Origin: Candidatus Izemoplasmatales bacterium
GTDB taxonomy: Bacteria; Bacillota_I; Bacilli_A; Izemoplasmatales; Hujiaoplasmataceae
Direction: 5' to 3'
Assembly: GCA_028702245.1 (NCBI GenBank)
Contig: JAQVPE010000086.1
Span: 1 to 5,118, forward strand
DNA: 5,118 nt
The notes beneath the pieces were generated by a model that did not search any database, was not told the DNA's origin, and worked only from the letters and a program-made list of their open reading frames with translations. Each line of letters opens with the position of its first letter. The first letter of the stretch is position 1. Positions 1 to 4,325 of the stretch are shown here, piece by piece. Both the position numbers and the translations under genes were made by a program.

Positions 1-1373
1 CCCAAAGAGCTTTCTATGTTGTGAGCGACCTTGCGTCCGTAACGCTTCATGAAGGTCTCAAAATAATTGGCGATGAAGCCTTTGTTGGCAATCCTATTAC
101 GGCGATAGCGATTCCTACCAGCGTCAGCGCACTCGGTTATGAAGCTTTTAGGAGCTGTACTAATTTAAGCTCGGTCACCTTCGCGGACGCCTCGAACCTT
201 GATGATCTGGAAACCAATCCGTTTTTGGCCACTTCCTGGTTCGACAACCATCCCGATGACTACGTGATGATCGACCGGTTCTTGATCAGGTATAATGGCG
301 CAAGTTCCGATGTCGTCATCCCGGCAAACGTCGAAGTCATCGTCTCTCTCGCAGTCCAGACCATGCCTATTAGTATCACATCGATCGATCTGGGATCGGT
401 CGTCAAGATCCATGAATACGGCATCAGCGGCTATCACCCGGATCTCACCAGTGTGCATTTACCCGCAACTTTGAAGTATCTTGGCAATAATGCTGTTTCA
501 TCATCTACCGAGTCGATCACCTCTATCACTTGGGATGCCGGATTCAGTCCTACCTTTGTCAGCAACGTCGCTTTTGGCATGGTTTCTCCCTATGGCGTCT
601 TCCAGGAGGTGACCGCTGACAACCTCGTCATCTTTGGCGAATATCTCCATCTCGGGACCCAGGCCACCGGAGTCATCACTGTGCCTGAGGGAGTCAAGAT
701 CATTGGCACCTACGCTTTCAGAGATGCCAGTGTGACCGAAGTGGTGTTGCCATCTAGCCTCGAGGAAATCCAAAAGATGGCCTTCTATAACTCAGCGATC
801 ACTACCATCACCATTCCCCAAAATGTCAAGACGATCCAAGAACAGGCTTTTGCGAGCACCGCGATGCTTCAAACCGTGAATTTCCTTGACTCGTCTTCGC
901 TTGAACACGTCGGTAATGATCCCTTCTACAATTCCCCAGTCAAATTCAATTACACAACTCCTGAAGGCTTCTTAGTGATCGGCGATGTTTTCTTCGGGAT
1001 AGCAGGCGTTTTTGATAGTCTAATTATGCCGGTGGGCGTAAATGTTTTTGCGATGTGGCTATCTTCTCCGGTATATGCCAACCACTTGGTCATTCCCGCA
1101 AACGTGATGGTCGCCACCGACTATTTTAACCCCGGCAACAGCGTTGTCACGTTGGATTTTGCGGGCTTCTTCCCGAATAACGAATTCCGTCTGAGATTCT
1201 TTGGCGGTTTCTACGATCCGGAGATCGTCATACCGGCTCTTGCGACTTTGGTCTTGCCGACGGATGTATACATTTATTGCCATTACGTGAGAGAGATCAC
1301 GACCGATGTTGCGTTTAATGACATCGCCTATTACTTCGATTTCTACCACCCAAGCGTTGTCGATTTGGAGTAA
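1..1373 (+). CDS. BspA-type leucine-rich-repeat (LRR_5) surface protein, 5'-truncated by the window
   Basis: The frame is open to the left edge (first full codon at 3). The preceding residues, QRAFYVV, already fit an LRR_5 unit, so the GTG at 21 is not the true start. About 456 residues are visible. Repeats follow the BspA pattern of a hydrophobic strand, IPxxV, then IGxxAF: for example EGLKIIGDEAF at 51-83, AIPTSVSALGYEAF at 108-149 and VPEGVKIIGTYAF at 681-719. Such proteins are usually secreted or surface-attached and bind host or matrix proteins, or other ligands. That is family knowledge; no ligand can be read here. The last 110 residues are strongly diverged repeats, rich in Phe and Tyr. 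The C-terminus has no LPXTG sorting signal and no hydrophobic anchor, so any anchor or signal peptide would be in the missing N-terminal part. It ends at TAA 1371-1373, 30 bp before a strong hairpin terminator. Family assignment is firm; function is not. Confidence 0.9.
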   Translation, partial: QRAFYVVSDLASVTLHEGLKIIGDEAFVGNPITAIAIPTSVSALGYEAFRSCTNLSSVTFADASNLDDLETNPFLATSWFDNHPDDYVMIDRFLIRYNGASSDVVIPANVEVIVSLAVQTMPISITSIDLGSVVKIHEYGISGYHPDLTSVHLPATLKYLGNNAVSSSTESITSITWDAGFSPTFVSNVAFGMVSPYGVFQEVTADNLVIFGEYLHLGTQATGVITVPEGVKIIGTYAFRDASVTEVVLPSSLEEIQKMAFYNSAITTITIPQNVKTIQEQAFASTAMLQTVNFLDSSSLEHVGNDPFYNSPVKFNYTTPEGFLVIGDVFFGIAGVFDSLIMPVGVNVFAMWLSSPVYANHLVIPANVMVATDYFNPGNSVVTLDFAGFFPNNEFRLRFFGGFYDPEIVIPALATLVLPTDVYIYCHYVREITTDVAFNDIAYYFDFYHPSVVDLE

Positions 1374-1402
1374 AAAACAAAAGCATATCTATATTCACAT
1401 CT

Positions 1403-1447
1403 AAAAAACCGACCGATTGGCTTATTTTGCCTTTTGGTCGGTTTTTA
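1403..1447 (+). terminator. Rho-independent terminator after the LRR gene
   Basis: An 11-bp perfect stem pairs AAAAACCGACC (1404-1414) with GGTCGGTTTTT (1436-1446). The 21-nt loop can form an inner GGC/GCC pairing (1419-1421 with 1429-1431). A T-run ends the right arm. The A-run on the left arm means it could also stop minus-strand transcription arriving from the right. Confidence 0.88.
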
Positions 1448-1466
1448 AAAATGAAATGTTTATCGA

Positions 1467-1559
1467 CTACTGATCTGGATATGTTTCGACGAGCTCCTTA
1501 AAGATCTCCATTCCCGTTTTGATCTTGTGGATGAAGGCATCGATCAGGACGATGGATAA
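1467..1559 (-). pseudogene. Possible C-terminal remnant of a decayed gene
   Basis: On the minus strand a 30-codon frame reads LSIVLIDAFIHKIKTGME... and ends ...VETYPDQ before TAG (1467-1469). An in-frame TAA at 1560-1562 lies immediately upstream. There is no ATG, GTG or TTG with a ribosome binding site at its head, so it cannot be a complete gene as it stands. The amphipathic, protein-like composition (regularly spaced I, L, F between K, E and D) suggests the tail of a former coding region. I do not recognise the family. It may equally be a chance frame. Confidence 0.28.
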
Positions 1560-1620
1560 TTACATAAAGCAAAAGCCGAGATATTCACCTTGATTGGTTA
1601 GTCAAGTGGTTAATTATGGC

Positions 1621-1667
1621 AAACAAACTTGATATGCTATAGCATTGTCCATCTTCATCTTATCAAG
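1621..1667 (-). terminator. Weak candidate terminator of the PduO-like gene
   Basis: Inverted arms CTTGATA (1628-1634) and TATCAAG (1661-1667) enclose a 12-bp palindrome ATGCTATAGCAT (1634-1645). Read on the minus strand, the structure is followed by TTTGTTTG. The outer stem is only 7 bp with a long loop, so termination here is a guess. Confidence 0.3.
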
Positions 1668-1689
1668 CGTAATAATCGTTTATAAATTG

Positions 1690-2211
1690 CTATTTTCGCA
1701 ATTGGGAGAACGATTTATACAACGAGTTATCAATTCCCGCTTGCTCGTTGAGCCATATCGCAAAATAGAAGTAGTAATTGGAAAGCATATTGACGAACTC
1801 CAACAAAGGCGCGCATTTCTTGTTCTCGTTTGCGATCATGAGATAGACGTAACGAGCAAGAAAACGCGTTTTCGCACAAATGATATGCATCATTGTCGCC
1901 GGCACGGAGCCGCTAGGCATGATATATCCGGTTACCGGCTTGACCATATCTCTAATCTCTACATATTTACCGGCAATCCATTCTAGATCTTTGTCTGTAA
2001 TCAATTCAGGCTCACTGATGACACCCATAATTTGCATGTGATACATCTGACAACGAATCAAAGATTCGCGTTCGTGGTTGCCAAAGCTTGTCTGAGCCAA
2101 CAAATTGCCAAGATATGAAGCGATTTCATCGCTTGTAATCGATGCTTCAGTGGCCTTCGATGCGTTTTCTAGACAAGGGCATCGCCACGCTTCGGGCATG
2201 ATCTTTTCCAT
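1690..2211 (-). CDS. Diverged PduO-type cobalamin adenosyltransferase-like protein
   Basis: This 173-residue protein starts at ATG 2209-2211, supported by a strong ribosome binding site (AAAGGTGG, 5-nt spacer). It matches the C-terminal two thirds of the PduO/MMAB family (ATP:cob(I)alamin adenosyltransferase, a five-helix bundle). TSDEIASYLG (26-35) corresponds to GTVDELNSxLG, YIMPSGS (96-102) to FILPxGG, then comes MMHIICAKTRFLAR (107-120), and PLLEFVNMLSNYYFYFA (135-151) corresponds to the NPxxLxYLNRLSDxLFxxAR helix. Family enzymes adenosylate cobalamin at the Co(I) state. Here the N-terminal TGDKGxT nucleotide-binding motif is absent, replaced by a Cys-containing MEKIMPEAWRCPC. Against the human motif HFCRAVCRRAER, positions equal to Arg186, Arg191 and Glu193 are C112, F117 and A119, while Arg190 and Arg194 remain (R116, R120). 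I infer a related fold with altered or lost catalysis. No other cobalamin gene is visible. Membership in the fold family is likely; the activity is doubtful. Confidence 0.62.
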   Translation of the reverse strand: MEKIMPEAWRCPCLENASKATEASITSDEIASYLGNLLAQTSFGNHERESLIRCQMYHMQIMGVISEPELITDKDLEWIAGKYVEIRDMVKPVTGYIMPSGSVPATMMHIICAKTRFLARYVYLMIANENKKCAPLLEFVNMLSNYYFYFAIWLNEQAGIDNSLYKSFSQLRK

Positions 2212-2216
2212 CTAAT

Positions 2217-2224
2217 CCACCTTT
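2217..2224 (-). promoter_or_regulatory. Strong ribosome binding site fixing the start of the PduO-like gene
   Basis: On the minus strand AAAGGTGG lies 5 nt upstream of ATG 2209-2211. It shows that the protein begins there and is not a fragment of a longer frame. This matters because the family's usual N-terminal motif is missing. Confidence 0.8.
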
Positions 2225-2258
2225 CTTTCACATATTAGATTTGGCCTATCGTTTTCTA

Positions 2259-2304
2259 TTAATTCCAAGACACCCAGTTGATTTGGCATTACTGATGGAA
2301 TTAA
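2259..2304 (-). repeat. Inverted repeat in the leader of the PduO-like gene
   Basis: Perfect 9-bp arms TTAATTCCA (2259-2267) and TGGAATTAA (2296-2304) are separated by 28 nt. If transcription starts near the TATAAT at 2318-2323, this stem-loop forms in the roughly 100-nt leader. I do not see the B12 box (GCCACTG) or other core of a cobalamin riboswitch. It could be an operator or an RNA hairpin, or have no role. Confidence 0.4.
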
Positions 2305-2317
2305 GGCTTCGCCAACT

Positions 2318-2323
2318 ATTATA
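2318..2323 (-). promoter_or_regulatory. Candidate -10 box for the PduO-like gene
   Basis: A perfect TATAAT on the minus strand lies about 105 bp upstream of the ATG. No good -35 box is found 16-18 bp upstream (AAGTAC at 17 bp), so the call rests on the -10 box and the AT-rich surroundings. Confidence 0.35.
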
Positions 2324-2394
2324 CTACATTGGTTTCGCTTGTACTTATCTATGTTTGATAAAAAGGATAATAACTTGTTTGATATATGAATCAC

Positions 2395-2422
2395 TTGCAT
2401 ACTAAGACAATGAGAATATAAT
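2395..2422 (+). promoter_or_regulatory. Candidate sigma-A-type promoter for the gene at 2454
   Basis: TTGCAT (2395-2400), a 16-bp spacer and a perfect TATAAT (2417-2422) lie ahead of the gene, giving a leader of about 25 nt. The -35 box is weak, but the sequence upstream is AT-rich, as in many Firmicute promoters. Confidence 0.5.
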
Positions 2423-2453
2423 ATAAGTAAAAACACATGGAAAGCGGGCACTT

Positions 2454-2996
2454 ATGGACAATATAAGAAGAATCATCGTTGAACATTATCATAAATACCC
2501 CTTGATGACAATCAACGATTATGTCAAACTCGTCTATCAAAGCACTCTTGGCCCCCATCATTTCGCAAGCGCGCCTTCGCTCGAAAAGATCATCCAAGGA
2601 ATCAAGAAAGAGCTGATGGTTGGTGATTGCCAATCTGAAGATTATTTTACCGATATCGGAAATGGCTATTTCCGGGTCGACCTTGGAGTGGTCGACCATA
2701 ACATTATGACACTCGAGGATCTTGGAGAAGTTTTTCTCTTGTCGATCGAAAAAACACCAACCAAAACTGATCTTTCAAGGTACAAGAGCAATTTGACACT
2801 CCTATTGAATCTGATTAGGGATGGGGTTATCCCCATTGACTTCTTAGAAGCGCAAGCTTTTATTTCAGTCTTCGACTTAAACAGCCCTGAGCCTATTGGT
2901 CATAGCGACAGATTCAAACACGCATATAACCCTCATTACCGAGTCGTAATGAAAGAATTGCTGAAGGGAATTGTAAAAATCATACCAAATAACTAA
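2454..2996 (+). CDS. Conserved protein of unknown function (180 aa)
   Basis: The start is ATG 2454. Its ribosome binding site is weak (GGAAAG, 2439-2444), but no other in-frame start lies between it and the promoter. The protein is soluble, with no signal peptide or membrane segment. Visible blocks are an N-terminal helix with HYHKYPLMTINDYVKLVYQ (11-29), a GPHHF turn (33-37), IGNGYFRVDL (68-77), a helical middle, and a C-terminal HSDRFKHAYNPHYRVV (150-165). I recall the same order of blocks (YPxMxxxDxVKLxYQ, GxGH, IGxGxxR, HSxxYxxAYxPxYRVV) in uncharacterised proteins from clostridia and relatives. That is memory, not a search. The spaced His, Tyr and Arg residues would suit an active site or a ligand pocket, but no function should be assigned. 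The next gene starts 60 bp downstream with no terminator between, so the two may share a transcript. Confidence 0.82.
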   Translation: MDNIRRIIVEHYHKYPLMTINDYVKLVYQSTLGPHHFASAPSLEKIIQGIKKELMVGDCQSEDYFTDIGNGYFRVDLGVVDHNIMTLEDLGEVFLLSIEKTPTKTDLSRYKSNLTLLLNLIRDGVIPIDFLEAQAFISVFDLNSPEPIGHSDRFKHAYNPHYRVVMKELLKGIVKIIPNN

Positions 2997-3014
2997 TCTA
3001 GTTTCTTTGGAATG

Positions 3015-3023
3015 TGGTATTAT
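3015..3023 (+). promoter_or_regulatory. Extended -10 promoter candidate for the small membrane protein gene
   Basis: TGGTATTAT (3015-3023) fits an extended -10 box (TGnTATAAT with one change). No clear -35 box is present, which extended -10 promoters tolerate. The gene could also be read through from the gene upstream. Confidence 0.35.
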
Positions 3024-3056
3024 AAACAGTGTGAGTATTTTGAAAGGGGCATCTAC

Positions 3057-3374
3057 ATGAAAAAGAAGAATTCCTGGATATTCTTTGTTGTAGCAGTCAT
3101 CTTGATCAATGCGGTCGCGGGAGCGATTCCGTTGTTTCGTGATGGCGGCATGCAAACCGTATCCGTCATTGTCCCTGTTGTTGGTATGTTTATCTTCACC
3201 GCATCGATCATCGCTTCGGCGAAGAACAAACTGAAGGAAACAGAGACAGATAGTGAACCCCTTCCCAAAATCGAAGTTAAAGAAGAAAAAGAAGAACCGA
3301 TCAACACCTATGCGACCCAAAAACTCTATGACGAGGATTCATTCAAGATCGATCCCAAAGATTACGAGATCTAA
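3057..3374 (+). CDS. Small two-helix membrane protein of unknown function (105 aa)
   Basis: The start is taken as ATG 3057, which has a good ribosome binding site (GAAAGGGG, 3042-3049, 7-nt spacer). An in-frame ATG at 3012 has none and lies inside the candidate promoter. After a basic MKKK start, a first hydrophobic helix spans about residues 7-27. A short loop (FRDGG, 27-31) leads to a second helix at about 32-53. The remaining 50 residues form a highly charged tail, first rich in K and E (54-80), then more acidic and ending in KDYEI. The positive N-terminus and the basic stretch after helix 2 (SAKNKLK) predict a hairpin with both ends in the cytoplasm. I do not recognise a family. It lies 60 bp after the 180-aa protein gene on the same strand and is closed by a hairpin 8 bp after the stop. 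Confidence 0.8.
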   Translation: MKKKNSWIFFVVAVILINAVAGAIPLFRDGGMQTVSVIVPVVGMFIFTASIIASAKNKLKETETDSEPLPKIEVKEEKEEPINTYATQKLYDEDSFKIDPKDYEI

Positions 3375-3382
3375 TAAATGGA

Positions 3383-3404
3383 AAAGCGCAGATTTCTGCG
3401 CTTT
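3383..3404. terminator. Bidirectional terminator between convergent genes
   Basis: A 9-bp perfect stem pairs AAAGCGCAG (3383-3391) with CTGCGCTTT (3396-3404) around an ATTT loop. The plus-strand gene stops at 3374 and the minus-strand gene at 3407, so one hairpin serves both. It has U-rich flanks in each direction (TTTATTTAT on plus, TTTTCC on minus). Confidence 0.85.
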
Positions 3405-3406
3405 AT

Positions 3407-4060
3407 TTATAGTATACCGATAAGTTCTTCCGCAATGATCGAGGCAATGATTAATGCGCCAAAGCGGTTGAGGTGGGTATTGTCGGTAATACCTTGAGGA
3501 TAGTTCGGACTCTCGCCTGGTTCTAGATGAAGAAACAACGATTTTGACTTCTCCTCGCCGAGCTCTTCATAAAGTACCAAAGTGCGCTTGTGCATGTCGA
3601 TAAAGGCAACATCATGATTTCTGGCAACCTCGAGGCATGAGGCCGGATACCGGCCGTGATCAAAAGGATCAGGTTTGCCATTATCAAGGAACTTCCTTCT
3701 TGCAATCGCTGAAAGCAAAACAGGAATGGCGTGATTCTTGCTCGCGACTTCAATGAAATTTCCGAGAAAATCCTGGTAGTCTCCCAACGCTTCGCTGAAC
3801 CGCAGGGGATCTTCCTTTTTTTGGTCATTATGGCCGAACTGGATCAAAAGCACATCATTCTTCCTGATTCTTGAGGCGATCTTATCTAGCAAGCCAGCCG
3901 CAATGAAAGAGCGGGCGCTTTTACCGTTTTCGGCGTAGTTTTCTACTTGGTAGCGCTCATTGAGAAACAAGTGGAGACATTCGCCCCAACCGGTTTCGGG
4001 ACGTTTTTCTTGGGGTTTGCTGGCGGCGGTCGAATCGCCGGCAATATAAATAGTAGGCAT
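3407..4060 (-). CDS. Rhamnogalacturonan acetylesterase-like SGNH hydrolase (CE12 type)
   Basis: This 217-residue protein starts at ATG 4058-4060 with AGGTGA (4065-4070) close upstream. All SGNH blocks are present. Block I is IAGDSTAA (6-13) with nucleophile S10. GWGE (24-27) and NGKSARSF (45-52) follow, the latter giving the oxyanion Asn or Gly of block II. Block III is FGHND (75-79) with N78. Block V is DNTHLN (193-198) with catalytic D193 and H196. GDSTAA with GWGE and DNTHLN is characteristic of the CE12 group, which includes Bacillus YesT/RhgT and fungal rhamnogalacturonan acetylesterase. These remove acetyl esters from galacturonate residues of the pectin rhamnogalacturonan I backbone. 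No signal peptide is visible, so it probably acts in the cytoplasm on imported oligosaccharides, as proposed for YesT. It is slightly shorter than usual but complete. It is divergent from the surface lipoprotein gene at 4326, which suggests shared use in polysaccharide breakdown. Another acetylated sugar substrate is possible. Confidence 0.9.
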   Translation of the reverse strand: MPTIYIAGDSTAASKPQEKRPETGWGECLHLFLNERYQVENYAENGKSARSFIAAGLLDKIASRIRKNDVLLIQFGHNDQKKEDPLRFSEALGDYQDFLGNFIEVASKNHAIPVLLSAIARRKFLDNGKPDPFDHGRYPASCLEVARNHDVAFIDMHKRTLVLYEELGEEKSKSLFLHLEPGESPNYPQGITDNTHLNRFGALIIASIIAEELIGIL

Positions 4061-4080
4061 TATGTCACCTCACACACATC

Positions 4081-4089
4081 ATTGTATCA
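4081..4089 (-). promoter_or_regulatory. Extended -10 candidate close to the esterase gene
   Basis: Read on the minus strand, TGATACAAT (4089 down to 4081) fits an extended -10 box with one change. It would give a very short leader of about 12-15 nt. No -35 box is seen. It competes with the promoter at 4183-4212. Confidence 0.3.
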
Positions 4090-4182
4090 CAATAAGGAAG
4101 TGCGGGGAGTAGTAATTCGCTGCATTATCAATATTTCAGAAACACTTAATGAATGTATTATATTTAGTCAATAGCGTTCGGT

Positions 4183-4212
4183 ATTATAGACAACGTATCT
4201 ATTTGTGGACAA
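4183..4212 (-). promoter_or_regulatory. Candidate sigma-A-type promoter for the esterase gene
   Basis: On the minus strand TTGTCC (4212-4207), an 18-bp spacer and a perfect TATAAT (4188-4183) form a promoter with a leader of about 115 nt. It stands back to back with the lipoprotein promoter, their -35 boxes 15 bp apart, so one regulator could affect both. Confidence 0.45.
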
Positions 4213-4227
4213 AATGCGGGTTTTGCG

Positions 4228-4256
4228 TTGACTTTTTCCGCTTCATAATATATTAT
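4228..4256 (+). promoter_or_regulatory. Strong sigma-A-type promoter for the lipoprotein gene
   Basis: TTGACT (4228-4233), an exact 17-bp spacer and TATTAT (4251-4256) each differ from consensus by one base. Transcription would begin near 4263, giving a 5' leader of about 62 nt before ATG 4326. Two dyad elements lie on and just after the -10 box. Confidence 0.78.
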
Positions 4257-4259
4257 GAA
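4242..4259. promoter_or_regulatory. 18-bp perfect palindrome over the -10 box (operator candidate)
   Basis: TTCATAATATATTATGAA is exactly self-complementary and covers the whole -10 hexamer of the lipoprotein promoter. The flanks CGCTT and AAGCG extend the symmetry if one A is skipped. A dimeric repressor bound here would block RNA polymerase. Part of the symmetry could be chance in AT-rich promoter DNA. Confidence 0.5.
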
Positions 4260-4263
4260 AGCG

Positions 4264-4277
4264 CGAAAACGTTTCCA
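4264..4277. promoter_or_regulatory. LacI-family or CcpA (cre)-type operator at the transcription start
   Basis: CGAAAACGTTTCCA has a central CG and near-perfect dyad symmetry (GAAAACGTTTCC has one mismatched pair), the hallmark of LacI/GalR-family operators. Against the cre consensus TGNAANCGNWNNCA it misses only the first base. It starts at about +2 relative to the predicted transcription start, a position from which bound regulator would repress. Either global catabolite control or a local sugar-responsive LacI regulator is possible. Confidence 0.55.
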
Positions 4278-4325
4278 TTGCTGATTTTACTAAGCAAATA
4301 CTACTATAGGAGATTTAAGACATCA

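Larger units (their letters stand above)
1374..1689. other. 316-bp intergenic stretch without an intact gene
   Basis: After the terminator this stretch holds only a short minus-strand reading frame (1467-1559) that resembles the decayed end of a gene, and an imperfect hairpin (1621-1667) beyond the stop of the 1690-2211 gene. I see no tRNA, no known riboswitch core and no complete small ORF with a convincing ribosome binding site. It lies between a plus-strand gene and a minus-strand gene that converge on it. Confidence 0.6.

Noticed and set aside
1645..1986. A 113-codon plus-strand frame opposite the PduO-like gene
   Set aside because: The minus-strand protein has recognisable family motifs and a strong ribosome binding site; this frame has neither.
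2212..2330. Cobalamin riboswitch ahead of the PduO-like gene
   Set aside because: The B12 box and the conserved core sequences are not present, and the leader is too short for a full element.
2353..2384. Direct repeat GTTTGATA spaced 24 bp apart in the 2221-2453 intergenic region
   Set aside because: Eight bases in AT-rich DNA is expected by chance, and there are only two copies, so it is not an array or a clear operator.
2212..2451. A 79-codon minus-strand frame directly upstream of the PduO-like gene
   Set aside because: It spans the promoter of the divergent gene at 2454 and the strong ribosome binding site of the PduO-like gene, has no ribosome binding site of its own and low-complexity hydrophobic content. 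It also does not contain the missing TGDKGxT motif.
2675..2697. Two copies of the palindrome GGTCGACC 15 bp apart
   Set aside because: Both lie inside a coding region and encode Val-Asp in the same frame (RVDLGVVD), so codon choice explains them.
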